In this document: positions 6,601 through 14,316 of the stretch, one piece after another
How the letters are laid out: each line of letters begins with the position of its first letter
Numbering within the stretch: position 1 is the first letter of the stretch
Source of the DNA: a virus
Strand: one strand, 5' to 3'
IMG/VR virus record: IMGVR_UViG_3300026534_000121
Coordinates: 1 to 20,424 of that record
Length of the DNA: 20,424 bases
Program-made: the position numbers and the translations under genes
The notes under the pieces: model-generated
Told to the model about the DNA's origin: nothing
Databases searched by the model: none
What the model saw: only the letters and a program-made list of their open reading frames with translations

Positions 6601-8044
6601 CATCCCTGATCGTGGTCAGCCCGCGTAATTCCGAACCGATCAGGAAGCTGCCCACCCCGCCAGCCGCCGCGCAGAGGTAGGCGTAATGTAGGATCATGCG
6701 ACGGTAGCCCCAGTCGGTGCTGCCGGTCCAGGAGACAGACTCGCCGCTGACTGCAAAGTCGGATACCTGCGCATTGCCGAAGAAGGTCGAGACCTGCGTG
6801 GCGGCAGCAGTGGTCTTGTCCACGGTTCCGACATAGCCTGCCGCCGGAGAACAAGTGATCCTCCCGCGCCACGGGTAAGAGGGTTGGCCAGATGTGGCTG
6901 CATTGTCGGAATACGGATCGGGCAGCGTATTGCCTGTCGGAATATCCATCAGCAAAAACGGATAGAAAGTGACCCGCAGACCGCGTGCCTTGATTTCCTG
7001 AATAGCCTGCACCACCGCAAAATCCGCAGGTGTGCCGCCATAGGCCGTGCGACCGGTTGTATCGAGGCTGATCACATGGGCACCGGCGCGGCTGACGCCA
7101 TTCACCGTCCAGCTTTTTGGCGTGGTCACCTTGGTGGTGTTTTCTACCCCGGGTTTAAGCAGGCAGTTTCCGGCCCGTAGATCGGTGCCGAACCAGCTGA
7201 CCACAAGGCTGATGCTCTCGATGTTCGGTGCTGCGGCCTGCAACTGGTCCAGCGCCGCGACGATGTCGGGCATGGCGTTGGTGGTGTGCACATTCTCGGA
7301 CGCCGTATCGCCACCGCTTCCACGCGAAATGACCTCGGTGGCATAGACGAACTCGCCGGTGCCGGGGATCAGGGTGACGGCGCGGATCATGCCTTCGGCG
7401 GTATCGGGCTCGATGACGGGGCGGAACACCTCGAAGGACAGCTGCGGGATGCGATTGCCGAATTGCTCCAGCGGCAGTTCCTCGAACATCACGTAGGCTG
7501 TGCCGCGATAAGCAGGTGCGTTGCCCGTGCCCATTTTGGCCTCGATGAACGGGTCCGGCTGCTGGACCTCGCCGCCGGTGTAAATCCGCCATGTGACGCC
7601 GGAGAGATCGAGCGGTTTGCCGTCAGCCCAGATGCGCCCGATGCCGGAAATCGGCCCCTCGCACAGGGCAACCGCGAAGGATGCGGAATACAGATAGGCC
7701 GTGGTCGTGACCTTCGGCCCGCCGCCCTTGCCGCCACCCTGCGTAGTCGTATTGACGGTCTCGGTGAAATCCGTCGCCCAGATGATATTGCCGCCGATGC
7801 GCATCCGGCCGAAAATACGCGGGATCACCGCCCCCTCGGTCGAAGTGGTCAGGGTCAGGTTTTCCAGCGGCTGGCCTTCGATCCGCTGCCCGGGGGCGAG
7901 TGAAGAGACAATCCAGCTGTCGATCATCGAGCCCGCAAACGAGCCGATCGCGCCGCCGATGGTAGCAGCGGACACGCCGAGAATGGCCCCGCCGATACTG
8001 CCGCCAATGGCCGCGCCAGCCGAGGCCAGAAGAATGGAAGCCAT
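3620..8044 (-). CDS. GTA-type host-specificity / tail-tip protein with TIM-barrel domain
   Basis: A 1474-residue protein of the Rhodobacter gene transfer agent g15 family (GTA TIM-barrel-like domain plus phage-tail_3 domain), forming the tail tip that contacts the host. It begins with a Gly/Ala-rich hydrophobic segment (1-45). The region from about 445 to 925 holds the glycosidase-like barrel: YRRMILHYAYLCAAAGG, FLIGSELRGL, FIGIDNYLPLSDWRDG, VRFTELGCPAVDRG (E816) and VWTWDARPYPGFP. About 980-1250 holds the tail-protein domain. An extra beta-rich segment at about 641-803 interrupts the barrel between GGVRTG and TGWVPQ; family members as I remember them join these motifs almost directly. The start has GAGGT overlapping the NlpC stop. 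Whether the barrel is a catalytically active glycoside hydrolase is not known from sequence. Confidence 0.9.
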   Translation of the reverse strand: MASILLASAGAAIGGSIGGAILGVSAATIGGAIGSFAGSMIDSWIVSSLAPGQRIEGQPLENLTLTTSTEGAVIPRIFGRMRIGGNIIWATDFTETVNTTTQGGGKGGGPKVTTTAYLYSASFAVALCEGPISGIGRIWADGKPLDLSGVTWRIYTGGEVQQPDPFIEAKMGTGNAPAYRGTAYVMFEELPLEQFGNRIPQLSFEVFRPVIEPDTAEGMIRAVTLIPGTGEFVYATEVISRGSGGDTASENVHTTNAMPDIVAALDQLQAAAPNIESISLVVSWFGTDLRAGNCLLKPGVENTTKVTTPKSWTVNGVSRAGAHVISLDTTGRTAYGGTPADFAVVQAIQEIKARGLRVTFYPFLLMDIPTGNTLPDPYSDNAATSGQPSYPWRGRITCSPAAGYVGTVDKTTAAATQVSTFFGNAQVSDFAVSGESVSWTGSTDWGYRRMILHYAYLCAAAGGVGSFLIGSELRGLTTIRDGATTYPVVSALKQLAGDVAGILGAGTTISYAADWSEYIGHQPQDGSGDLFYHLDPLWSDSNIDFIGIDNYLPLSDWRDGGDHADAQAGWASIRDLDYLRSNIEGGEGFEWFYASDTDRTAQIRTPITDGAYNKPWVFRPKDIRSWWTQPHHDRPGGVRTGYFANAANVASYAPNPATVSIATTTGSFGPFNTPARIASDGATWHGATPGYHTLAAGDRVQFTAYVAAGTSGEFAMYLALGSGSDHASFFGAIGGWNSTAPGAHTINQATATEVSPGQWKLTMDVTVGLSGSVGFRIGPRSATVGQDIVVFGVEVLPVGQSTTGWVPQSKPVRFTELGCPAVDRGTNQPNVFYDPKSAESALPHFSRGWQDEAIQRRYIEAMLGYWGNPANNPTSSVYTAPMIDMNEAAVWTWDARPYPGFPAREDVWADAPNWRLGHWLNGRLGAVGLGALVRELCRRAGLDDSLIDVSEISDTVPGFVISALESPRASISTLARHFGFDAVESGGIIRFVTRGQQAASVISPDDMVANSSDVMELTRGQETELPQALKWQLVRPDEEYDAATVEARRVTVEAARVASESFPLAVPLEEADRRCRRALMEAWVGRETLTAKLPPSRLLLDPGDVVSLANDGLLIDYRITRIGDAGARSIEAIRTDAAIYDLPPGLYRPASLPGATVYGPAEVALMDLPQITDTVPAHRPYAAVFAKPWYGTAAVWRSADTSGFALMDTIGQAAQIGTLVADLPSGPVNRFDNGNELLVDVSSGTLTSVTDTELFAGANALAVESASGIREVIQFGNAELVATGRYRLTHLLRGQRGTFDAMGSPAPTGARVVILGSGIQPLSIAEVDLGLPWNWRIGPASAAPSDAIMQAKTFTPNGRGLMPFAPVQLRMRREVNGNLSLRWLRCDRSLSADSWVLTDVPMSEATEAYDLEFLDGTSVKRSMTVATPGFTYTSVMQSADFGGPVSSLSVRITQIGALGRGAPHIETITIKESL

Positions 8045-8047
8045 GAT

Positions 8048-8488
8048 TTACCTCACGGGAAAACGGAAGGCGAAGGCGATCCGGCGCTGCCAGGCGGGCG
8101 TCAGATGTTCCTCGATCACTCCGGTGCGCTCATAGGCGTGGATGAAAGTGGTTTTACTACTCAGAATACCGACATGCTTGGCAATTGCGCCCGACCGCAT
8201 GCGAAACAGGATGACGTCACCGGCGCGGGCCTCCGCAACATCCAGTTCTTGCATCGCGGCCCGTGCGGCCCCGGCCAATACCTCGACCGGACCTACCTCG
8301 CCCCAATCCCGGGAATAGGGTGGCACGGGCATTGGTTCAGGCCCAACCACGTCACGCCAGACGCCGCGCAGCAGGCCCAGGCAGTCACAACCCACACCGC
8401 GCACAGAGGCCTGATCGTGATAGGGCGTGCCAATCCAGCGGCGGGTCGCCTTGACGATGCGCGCCGGAGTGGTCTGGCTATGGCTCAT
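8048..8488 (-). CDS. NlpC/P60-family tail peptidase (GTA g14-like)
   Basis: A 146-residue cysteine peptidase. The catalytic Cys is C36 in GVGCDCLGL, the catalytic His is H105 in AKHVGIL, and H117 is a plausible third polar residue. The length and motifs fit the GTA g14 cell-wall peptidase, which sits in the tail tip and opens peptidoglycan during DNA entry. The open frame extends upstream to 8761, but ATG 8488 is the real start: it overlaps the previous gene's stop (ATGA), and the domain begins there with MSHSQTTPARIVKATRRWIG. It lies between DUF2163 and the TIM-barrel tip gene, exactly as in gene transfer agents. Confidence 0.9.
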   Translation of the reverse strand: MSHSQTTPARIVKATRRWIGTPYHDQASVRGVGCDCLGLLRGVWRDVVGPEPMPVPPYSRDWGEVGPVEVLAGAARAAMQELDVAEARAGDVILFRMRSGAIAKHVGILSSKTTFIHAYERTGVIEEHLTPAWQRRIAFAFRFPVR

Positions 8489-9369
8489 AACACCGTTCCC
8501 GAGTTGGCATCGCCCTTGGCCGCGTAGCGGATAATAGTGTCCTGTCCGGGGATATGGGGAAAGCCACGGAAATTGGTCGCGTTGGCGAACTTGTTCTGAC
8601 AGGTCTCGAACCGCTTGTCGCATCCGGCAAAGATGTTGAAGGTGTGCCCAACTTCGATCGGACGCACGGGAACCTCGAGCAAAGTGATGATTACGTCCGC
8701 ACCCGTAACAGCATGGCTCAGCACCTCGGACTTGCGCCCCGTGTTGGCACCGGTCAGCCATTGCAACGTGCCGAGCGCAAACCAGCCCTCGGCAAAGCCT
8801 GAAAGGCCGGAAACCGCAAAGCCGCGATCGCCCGACAGGGAAACCACGGTACCGGTCGCCTTGAATGCCGGAGCGTTCAAATCGACACCACAGCGCACAT
8901 CCCCCAATGCCGCGTCACAACTCACCTGAAACGTCCGCCCGAGGGTTTGCCCCAGCACATGGGCGAGGCTGCGCATTTCCGCCACGAAATGCAGCCGCCC
9001 GCGCCGGACCTGACCGATGGCCCCGCGGCGCAGCAGCGCGCGGCTGGCGGTGTCGGCCCAGTTCACCCGCCAGATTTCCACCGTGGCATTATCCCAGCGC
9101 CCATCGAGAATATCGGTCTCGGTGATGGTGGAGGAGGTCAGCACGCCCTCGGCCTCCTGCGCATCGACCGACAGATCGGAGCCAGCGCGGATTTCCGAGG
9201 CGGTGAAACCGGACTCGGGCTCGAATGTCGTGCCGTCAAACGTCAGAGGACGATCATGATCGGTGAAGCCGAACACCGTCCCGTCATTGCGAGTGAGCCG
9301 CCAGCACCAGGCCAGTGTGGTGGTGCCGGACTCAAAGTGGGCTTGCAGTGATTGTGGGAATTGCTTCAT
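8485..9369 (-). CDS. DUF2163 / BR0599-family tail-tip protein (GTA g13-like)
   Basis: A 294-residue protein. The N-terminal half matches DUF2163 (ESGTTTLAWCWRLTRNDG, VFGFTDHDRPLTF, TFEPESGFTASEI). The C-terminal part matches the phage BR0599 domain, with a cysteine-rich end (FNIFAGCDKRFETCQNKF). In the Rhodobacter GTA the equivalent is the iron-sulfur-containing hub protein between the distal tail protein and the peptidase. The conserved cysteines here (in SCDAALGDVRCG and GCDKRFETC) could serve the same cluster; this is an inference from family. The start overlaps the DUF2460 stop by four bases and its stop overlaps the NlpC start by four bases, so the three are translationally coupled. Confidence 0.9.
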   Translation of the reverse strand: MKQFPQSLQAHFESGTTTLAWCWRLTRNDGTVFGFTDHDRPLTFDGTTFEPESGFTASEIRAGSDLSVDAQEAEGVLTSSTITETDILDGRWDNATVEIWRVNWADTASRALLRRGAIGQVRRGRLHFVAEMRSLAHVLGQTLGRTFQVSCDAALGDVRCGVDLNAPAFKATGTVVSLSGDRGFAVSGLSGFAEGWFALGTLQWLTGANTGRKSEVLSHAVTGADVIITLLEVPVRPIEVGHTFNIFAGCDKRFETCQNKFANATNFRGFPHIPGQDTIIRYAAKGDANSGTVL

Positions 9370-9992
9370 CGGTGGACCTCGATTAGCGGTATGGATGTGA
9401 TGGAACCAAGGCGCTCAATGTCGTGGGTGACGTCGAGCTGGTCGGTGTCGAAACGCACCGGAACATCGAACTCGAAACCCGCAGAGACAATGACGCCGTT
9501 GGCCGGAGCGGTGGAGAAGATAATCTGGCCGGTGGTCGTGTCCACGGACCAGCCTGCAGCCTGCGAAACACCATCCAGAGCCACAGTTACGGTTCCCGCC
9601 ACCGGTTTTGTGATCGTGCTGGTCCATGTTTGCGCGCCGGATGAATAGACTTTCACCAGTTGGAATATGGTGGTGGTGCCGTCTCCCGTGCCGATCGTCT
9701 GATCTGTTGCGGCAGGCGCACCCGACGGCAGGCAGGATTTGTAATCGCCCCAATCCTTCCAGCGAAACCCGTAAAGCCGTCCGTTGCGCGCCTCGAAGAA
9801 CGCCACCACGGCCGCCAGATCGTCGGCCCGCCGGACGCCATAAGCCGCATCGTAACGACGGCGCGAGTTGGCCCAGCTGGCATTGCGCTCTTCATCTCCG
9901 GACGCCAGTTCAACAATCTGGGTGCGCCGCTCGGGACCACCACGCGCGCCCCGGCTGATGTTGTCGGGAAAGCGGATTTCGTGAAACGCCAT
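9366..9992 (-). CDS. DUF2460 (TIGR02217) distal tail protein, GTA g12-like
   Basis: A 208-residue protein of the TIGR02217/DUF2460 family, seen in the N-terminal MAFHEIRFPDNISRGARGGP and the central YGFRWKDWGDYKS. By analogy with GTA g12 it forms the distal tail ring between the tube end and the hub. Its ATG follows directly on the tape measure stop (TAAATG), and a GGAGG-like sequence lies in the last codons of the tape measure gene. No catalytic motif is expected. The length is normal for the family. Confidence 0.9.
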   Translation of the reverse strand: MAFHEIRFPDNISRGARGGPERRTQIVELASGDEERNASWANSRRRYDAAYGVRRADDLAAVVAFFEARNGRLYGFRWKDWGDYKSCLPSGAPAATDQTIGTGDGTTTIFQLVKVYSSGAQTWTSTITKPVAGTVTVALDGVSQAAGWSVDTTTGQIIFSTAPANGVIVSAGFEFDVPVRFDTDQLDVTHDIERLGSITSIPLIEVHR

Positions 9993-12125
9993 TTACATGC
10001 CCCTCCGGCCCATGGCGACAGCACGGGCAATGTCGGCCGAGACCTGTGTGCGCGATTGCCGGAAGCTCTCGGCGTCGCGGGTCTGGATGTTGATGGTGAT
10101 GTTTTGGGAGTTGGAGGTGCCATACTGCGATGCCTCGCGCCGGTTCAGCACCCGTTCACCTTTTTGTAGGATGGCGGGCACTTCGTCAGGACGCAGACCA
10201 GCCCAGCCACCACCATGCATGCGGGGCGCATTTGCAAAAGCCATGGCAGGCACCATGCGCTGTGGCGCGGCCCCACCGACCATGCCACCCGCGTGCAGCA
10301 CCGGTGCAAAAATGCCACCGAGATTGCCAAGCGCCCCCGACAAAGCATTGGCCAGCGGCCCGAGAATGAATTTGCGGGCTGATAGCTTGGCCATATCAGC
10401 CAGCAAAGAGGTCACCAGTGACCGGAAATCCAGCTTGCCGGTTTTGACGAATTCGCCAATCGCGTTTTCGGCGCTGGTGAACGCGCCAACCAGTGCATCG
10501 CCAATGCCTTTGCCCACGTCGGCGGCCTTGGCAGCGTAATCTTTGAGGGAATCCGCTGCCATTTCCCATGCGGTTTTGGCAACCTCTGCCGCCGTGCGGG
10601 CCGCGCCGCCGGCACCGGTGACCGCTCGGGACAGGACCTCGGCGGCAGAGGTGGTTCCGGCAAGACCGCTTTCACCATCCTCGGCGCTCGACTTCATGGC
10701 ATCGCGCAGGGCCTGCATGGAGGTGAGCGGCGCGGTCGCTGCTTGGGCCATCTCGCGGGAGGACGTCACCAGCCCGTCGGCGGCGTTTCGGGCATCTTCT
10801 GCCGTGGCCGCCATCTCGTAATAGGCCGATCCGGCCATGATCGCCGCATTGCCGATGGCCAGCATGGCGCTGTCCATGCCCGGGATATTGGCGATCCCGC
10901 GCGTCATCGCGTGCAAAAAGTCTGTCCATGTCTTTTGGATGTTGGCCAGCATGGTCAGCCAGCCGGACTTGATCCTTGCCCAGACCGACGAGAGCGCCGC
11001 ACCGAGGGATTTGCCCCCGAGCTTGATGCGCTCCCAGACCTCGATCGCCACATCTTTCAGCAGCCGCATGGCCTCGCCAAAGCCGCCAGCCCCTTTGACC
11101 AGACGCCCGAACCAGTAGATGAGTTCACCCGCGCCGATGATCAGCGCGCCGATACCGGTGCGGATCAGGGCACCGCGCAGGGCGACCAGCGAAATCGACA
11201 CGCCGTTGATTCCCAATGCCGCACTGGCCAGCGAAATCACCAGCCTGCCGCCCAGCACGGCGGCGAAGGTAGCGGCAATGGTGGCGATCTCGCCGATATG
11301 GTTGAACAGGCCCTTGATGGCGCGCCCGAGCGGGCCTGTCGTTTTCCCTATGACCGCCATGGCATTGGCCATTGCCTCGAGTGCTGGAGCCGCTGCCACC
11401 GCCAGTTGGTTGGCAATCCCGCGCCACAGCAGCCCCATGCGCGACAGCGCGTCATTGGTGCGCTGGATTTGCGCGGCGTCAGTTTCCGACACCGCAACAC
11501 CGAAATCTGCCACGTCCTGCGTGGCTTGTCGTAAGGTGGCGCTGTCGATGCGGGTAAAGATCAGACCGGCGCGCGATCCAAATATCTGTGAGGCCACAGC
11601 CGCTTGTTGGGCCGTCGGGATGAACTTTGCAATCGCATCCTGAATGGCCGCCATCTTTTCATCGATCGGCAGCTTGGCAAGATCGGCGGCGGAAAGGTGC
11701 AACGCATCCAATGCTTTCACCGCCGGACCGGTCCCCTGCGCCGCCTGGCTCAGACTCTTGGTCATCATGATCGTGGCCTGTTCAACCTCGCCCTGCGAAA
11801 CTCCGGCGAGATCGGCCGCGCGCGCCAGCACCTGCATGCTCGCCGTCGTGGTGCGCAAAGACGCCGCCAGCTTTGCCTGCTCATCAATAGTCTGCAGGCT
11901 GGAGCGCACCATGGCGATACCGGCCGCCACCGCAGCTGCCGCCATGATACCTGCAGCGATCTTGGCGCGCCGTGCAAATCTCGCCAGTCGCGCATTGGCG
12001 ATTTCCATCTCGCGCGAGGCCTTGCCGAAACCCTTTTTGCCAGCGTCACCGATGCCTTCGAACTCGGCTTTGACCTGCTTGCCACCCACGGCGGCAAGGC
12101 GCACACTGACGCGTTTCTCAGCCAT
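9993..12125 (-). CDS. Tail tape measure protein
   Basis: A 710-residue protein, lambda gpH-like in role: it sets tail length and is delivered with DNA. It begins with a short beta/coil region (VSVRLAAVGGKQVKAEFEGI). A hydrophobic Ala-rich helix follows at about 55-73, and then long helical stretches. A second strongly hydrophobic zone lies near 275-345 (IATIAATFAAVLGGRLVISL and neighbours). The C-terminus (NITINIQTRDAESFRQSRTQ...ARAVAMGRRGM) is typical of alphaproteobacterial phage tape measures. By the usual rule of about 0.15 nm per residue the tail would be roughly 100 nm, much longer than the GTA tail. The start overlaps the chaperone fusion stop by 8 nt. No lytic-transglycosylase or peptidase motif was noticed inside it. 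Confidence 0.9.
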   Translation of the reverse strand: MAEKRVSVRLAAVGGKQVKAEFEGIGDAGKKGFGKASREMEIANARLARFARRAKIAAGIMAAAAVAAGIAMVRSSLQTIDEQAKLAASLRTTTASMQVLARAADLAGVSQGEVEQATIMMTKSLSQAAQGTGPAVKALDALHLSAADLAKLPIDEKMAAIQDAIAKFIPTAQQAAVASQIFGSRAGLIFTRIDSATLRQATQDVADFGVAVSETDAAQIQRTNDALSRMGLLWRGIANQLAVAAAPALEAMANAMAVIGKTTGPLGRAIKGLFNHIGEIATIAATFAAVLGGRLVISLASAALGINGVSISLVALRGALIRTGIGALIIGAGELIYWFGRLVKGAGGFGEAMRLLKDVAIEVWERIKLGGKSLGAALSSVWARIKSGWLTMLANIQKTWTDFLHAMTRGIANIPGMDSAMLAIGNAAIMAGSAYYEMAATAEDARNAADGLVTSSREMAQAATAPLTSMQALRDAMKSSAEDGESGLAGTTSAAEVLSRAVTGAGGAARTAAEVAKTAWEMAADSLKDYAAKAADVGKGIGDALVGAFTSAENAIGEFVKTGKLDFRSLVTSLLADMAKLSARKFILGPLANALSGALGNLGGIFAPVLHAGGMVGGAAPQRMVPAMAFANAPRMHGGGWAGLRPDEVPAILQKGERVLNRREASQYGTSNSQNITINIQTRDAESFRQSRTQVSADIARAVAMGRRGM

Positions 12126-12785
12126 TTCCTTGATCCATCTGTTCGTTGAGTTTGCGCACCATCACCGCCTCGATGACGGGGAGCAGTTCAGCCGTGGCGA
12201 CCCGACAGACACCGAGCGCCGAGGCCAATGCCAACGCCGTGCCCATGTCCCAGCCGATCATGCCACCGCTCGGGGCAACGCGCAGCTGGCCACCAAGGCG
12301 GGCAACCAGATCCCAGACCTGCCAGCCTTCAAATGTCTGTGGTTGGTTCAGGGTTTGCGGGCAGTCTTCACAGGTGTCGATACAGGCTTGGCAATATCCG
12401 TCGCCCCCGCCGAAGACCCAGTCGGCAAGGGCGCAGAGGCGTTTTTTTCCGCGTCCAGCACCAGACCCTTGGCGACGTATTTGGTCTGGAATGCCTCGAA
12501 CAGGGGCCAGACATCCAGCAAGGCGTCGATCCCTTCGGGGCTGACGGAAATGGTGTTGCCATCGTCGTCCCCGACACCCTCCCAATCCAGCACCGCATTG
12601 CGGGCTAGCGCCTTGGCGAAAACCAGTGCGCTGGCCTCGTCGGTTGCATCTTCGTTCAATGCAGCCACAGCCGGATCATTGCGCGAAGCCACCATCATGG
12701 CGGTGGTCAGGGGTTGCAGATGCAGGCGGACCCCGTGGCCGAGGTCCAGCCAGGCGGGTTCGTTATTCAGATCAAGACGGATCAT
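12118..12785 (-). CDS. Tail assembly chaperone, -1 frameshift fusion (GT-like)
   Basis: The predicted 222-residue fusion is made when ribosomes shift -1 at A AAA AAC (12441-12447). Residues 1-115 are shared with the short form. Residues 116-222 come from the -1 frame and run to 12118, overlapping the tape measure start. The downstream frame shows no plausible start codon or ribosome site of its own, yet encodes a coherent domain (TFEGWQVWDLVARLGGQLRV, MVRKLNEQ). In lambda the equivalent gpGT recruits the tape measure protein and tail tube subunits during tail assembly. The -1-specific part carries a cysteine cluster C132-x2-C135-x3-C139-x2-C142 that could bind zinc. The slip site, spacer and stem-loop are all visible; translation of the fusion itself is inferred. 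Confidence 0.78.
12348..12785 (-). CDS. Tail assembly chaperone, short form (G-like)
   Basis: The zero-frame product has 145 residues. The ATG at 12785 is preferred over the upstream codon at 12833 because GAGGA, overlapping the tail tube stop, lies just upstream, and the first 16 codons of the longer frame fall inside the tail tube gene. The protein begins MIRLDLNNEPAWLDLGHGVR and is mixed helix/strand and acidic. After the slip site at codons 114-115 it ends in a low-complexity Ala/Pro/Ser/Thr tail. By position (after the tail tube, before the tape measure) and by the frameshift it corresponds to lambda gpG, the more abundant chaperone that coats the tape measure. Sequence identity to gpG is not evident. 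Confidence 0.8.
   Translation of the reverse strand: MIRLDLNNEPAWLDLGHGVRLHLQPLTTAMMVASRNDPAVAALNEDATDEASALVFAKALARNAVLDWEGVGDDDGNTISVSPEGIDALLDVWPLFEAFQTKYVAKGLVLDAEKNASAPLPTGSSAGATDIAKPVSTPVKTARKP
12402..12447 (-). promoter_or_regulatory. Programmed -1 ribosomal frameshift signal
   Basis: Three elements are visible on the minus strand. The slippery heptamer A AAA AAC (12447-12441) is in the correct zero-frame phase (codons 114-115, Lys-Asn). It is followed by a 7-nt spacer (12440-12434). A 12-bp stem then pairs CGCCCTTGCCGA (12433-12422) with TCGGCGGGGGCG (12413-12402), with two internal G-U pairs, around an 8-nt loop. This is a textbook bacterial -1 frameshift site, placed where lambda-like phages make their G/GT chaperones. 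Confidence 0.82.
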
Positions 12786-12793
12786 ATTCGTCC

Positions 12794-13732
12794 TCAGTAG
12801 GTTGCGATGTCGTTGACAAGGGTGACGGTGCACATCTGCCCGGCGGTGGCGTCATAAGCTGCCTGCCAGTCAAAGCTGGCCTGCACGCCCTGGGGGCCCT
12901 GAATTTCGATGCGCGGGCGCGGCAGATAAACGGCGTGGGCGGTAAAGGTGAGGCTTTCGCCGCTGCCAAGGTTGTAGGCGAACTCCAGTTCCGCCGGTGT
13001 GCCGTTCATGGCCTGTGTCATAAGCACCTGATCGGCGAAACGCACATCCATCTTGCCGGTCAGGGCGGCAATCGATGGGTCGGCCCCGTCGATGCGCCCG
13101 TCCGAACGGATGGTTTCGATGCGGTCGAGATTATTGACGTATTGGATGTCGGCCGAGACGATGTTGCCGAGCGCCGTGCCATTGCGTTTGATCGAGCCGT
13201 TGAAATGGCCGAACCTCTGCAGGTTCCAGCCCGTCGGCGTTCCGGCGGCCGAGGATGTGGCAATCGCCTCGCCCTGCGCGATCAGTTTGGCGGTGGCGGT
13301 CAATAACCCCGAGCGCTGCATCTGCCAGGAAAGCTGGTCGAGCACGCAGCCGGAATACATCGCGAAGCGCGGCACTTCGGGCATGGCTGTTTCGATCGAG
13401 ATGCTCGGCAGGGTCCAGCTGCCCGACGTAAACACATGGGTATAGGGGCCCGTGCCGGTGGTAACCGGGTCACCGAACGCCGCCTTCAGCCAGAACCCGA
13501 AAGCTTCCGCGTCGATCGGCGCCACCACATCACCGTCTGCCGTCACCGCGTCCTTGATCGGGGCCAGCGGATCGCGGCCATAGCCCAGCAATTCCGAACC
13601 CAGCAGTGGTTGCTCGGCCCCGACCGAGGTGCTGGCGAACGGCATCTGCATGTATCCGCTCAGCGGCGGGGTGCCATAACTTGTCTCGAACGCAGCCGCC
13701 ATCAGCGACCGCGCCCCTTGTGCGCGTGCCAT
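12794..13732 (-). CDS. Major tail tube protein
   Basis: A 312-residue protein of the phage tail tube family seen in alphaproteobacterial siphophages (Phage_tube_2-like). It has the N-terminal MARAQGARSLMAAAFETSYG, a first beta-rich half (TADGDVVAPIDAEAFGFWLK, GPYTHVFTSG) and a second similar half ending MCTVTLVNDIATY. It polymerises into the central tail tube, the role of lambda gpV. The ATG at 13732 has AAAGGA 8 nt upstream. The gene ends within the ribosome site of the chaperone gene. At 312 residues it is longer than gpV (246), possibly from a two-domain repeat. There are no odd features in the coding frame. Confidence 0.85.
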   Translation of the reverse strand: MARAQGARSLMAAAFETSYGTPPLSGYMQMPFASTSVGAEQPLLGSELLGYGRDPLAPIKDAVTADGDVVAPIDAEAFGFWLKAAFGDPVTTGTGPYTHVFTSGSWTLPSISIETAMPEVPRFAMYSGCVLDQLSWQMQRSGLLTATAKLIAQGEAIATSSAAGTPTGWNLQRFGHFNGSIKRNGTALGNIVSADIQYVNNLDRIETIRSDGRIDGADPSIAALTGKMDVRFADQVLMTQAMNGTPAELEFAYNLGSGESLTFTAHAVYLPRPRIEIQGPQGVQASFDWQAAYDATAGQMCTVTLVNDIATY

Positions 13733-13792
13733 ATTGTGTTTCCTTTAGTTTTCGGGGAGAAAAATCAGCCGATGGTGTTCATTCCACGAGGG

Positions 13793-14224
13793 TCAGCCCA
13801 ATGGATCAGCGGTGGTGTAGGTTAAAATGATAGGGACGATGGCCGCTTTTAGCGCCTCGGCCCCTTCAACCGGCAGGTCGACCGGCTGCGGGGCTTCGGC
13901 CTCGGTCCAGTCGCACAGACCGCCGAGAGTGCGATCGGCTGAGATTGCGCTGGCCAGTTCGGCCAGCAGCGTATCAAAAGCAGCATCGCGAGCGGTCGGT
14001 GTTTTACCCTGCACAATCACCTCGATCTCGGCGCGGTGTTCATAATGGTACTGCAACGGCGACAGCGTCACCTCCGGCGTTCCGGGATCACCGTCGCGCA
14101 GAATTAGCAGGCCGCCAGCGGGTATGCGCTCGGGCAGGATTGCGCCCCGCAGCACGGTGGCACCGGGCACGGTTTGCAGTGCCGCAAGCAGGACTTGCAG
14201 GATGGTTTCTCGGGGTGTGGGCAT
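13793..14224 (-). CDS. Tail terminator-like protein (lambda gpU position)
   Basis: A 143-residue protein starting MPTPRETILQVLLAALQTVP, with a compact alpha/beta pattern (HYEHRAEIEVIVQGK, ARDAAFDTLLAELASAI). Similar phage proteins are often labelled 'acyl-CoA transferase' in databases; no such catalytic site is seen here. Its size (gpU has 131 residues), its place immediately before the tail tube gene, and the amphipathic N-terminal helix support the tail terminator role, capping the tail tube so it can join the head. It is the first tail gene downstream of the transporter cassette, and only a weak ribosome site precedes ATG 14224. A promoter for it may lie in the 14225-14352 gap. Confidence 0.72.
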   Translation of the reverse strand: MPTPRETILQVLLAALQTVPGATVLRGAILPERIPAGGLLILRDGDPGTPEVTLSPLQYHYEHRAEIEVIVQGKTPTARDAAFDTLLAELASAISADRTLGGLCDWTEAEAPQPVDLPVEGAEALKAAIVPIILTYTTADPLG

Positions 14225-14287
14225 GGTTTTGCTTAAAGCTGGTTAGAAGGTGGGAGTAAAAAATATCCTGTTTCGCGCTTTAACGTC

Positions 14288-14316
14288 ATGATTGGTAAAG
14301 CGATATGTTTGGTCAA
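14288..14316 (-). promoter_or_regulatory. Possible promoter for the downstream tail genes
   Basis: Minus strand: TTGACC (14316-14311) is a 5/6 match to a sigma70 -35 box. It is followed by 17 nt and AATCAT (14293-14288), a 4/6 match to a -10 box. The -35 lies inside one of the two tandem dyad repeats, so a repressor bound there could block it. The other repeat also contains TTGACC, but its -10 would be poorer. The match is modest and the region is AT-rich, so it may be chance. Confidence 0.35.

Noticed and set aside
12118-12585. Separate 155-codon gene beginning at 12585
   Set aside because: Its first ~48 codons lie antiphase within the chaperone gene and make no sensible protein. The meaningful part begins at the slip site, so a frameshift fusion explains it better.
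13733-13792. Terminator between the tail terminator and tail tube genes
   Set aside because: A short T-tract follows only a 3-bp stem, too weak to call.
13793-14224. Acyl-CoA transferase
   Set aside because: This label is common in databases for similar phage proteins, but no transferase motif or length is seen. Position and size fit the tail terminator.
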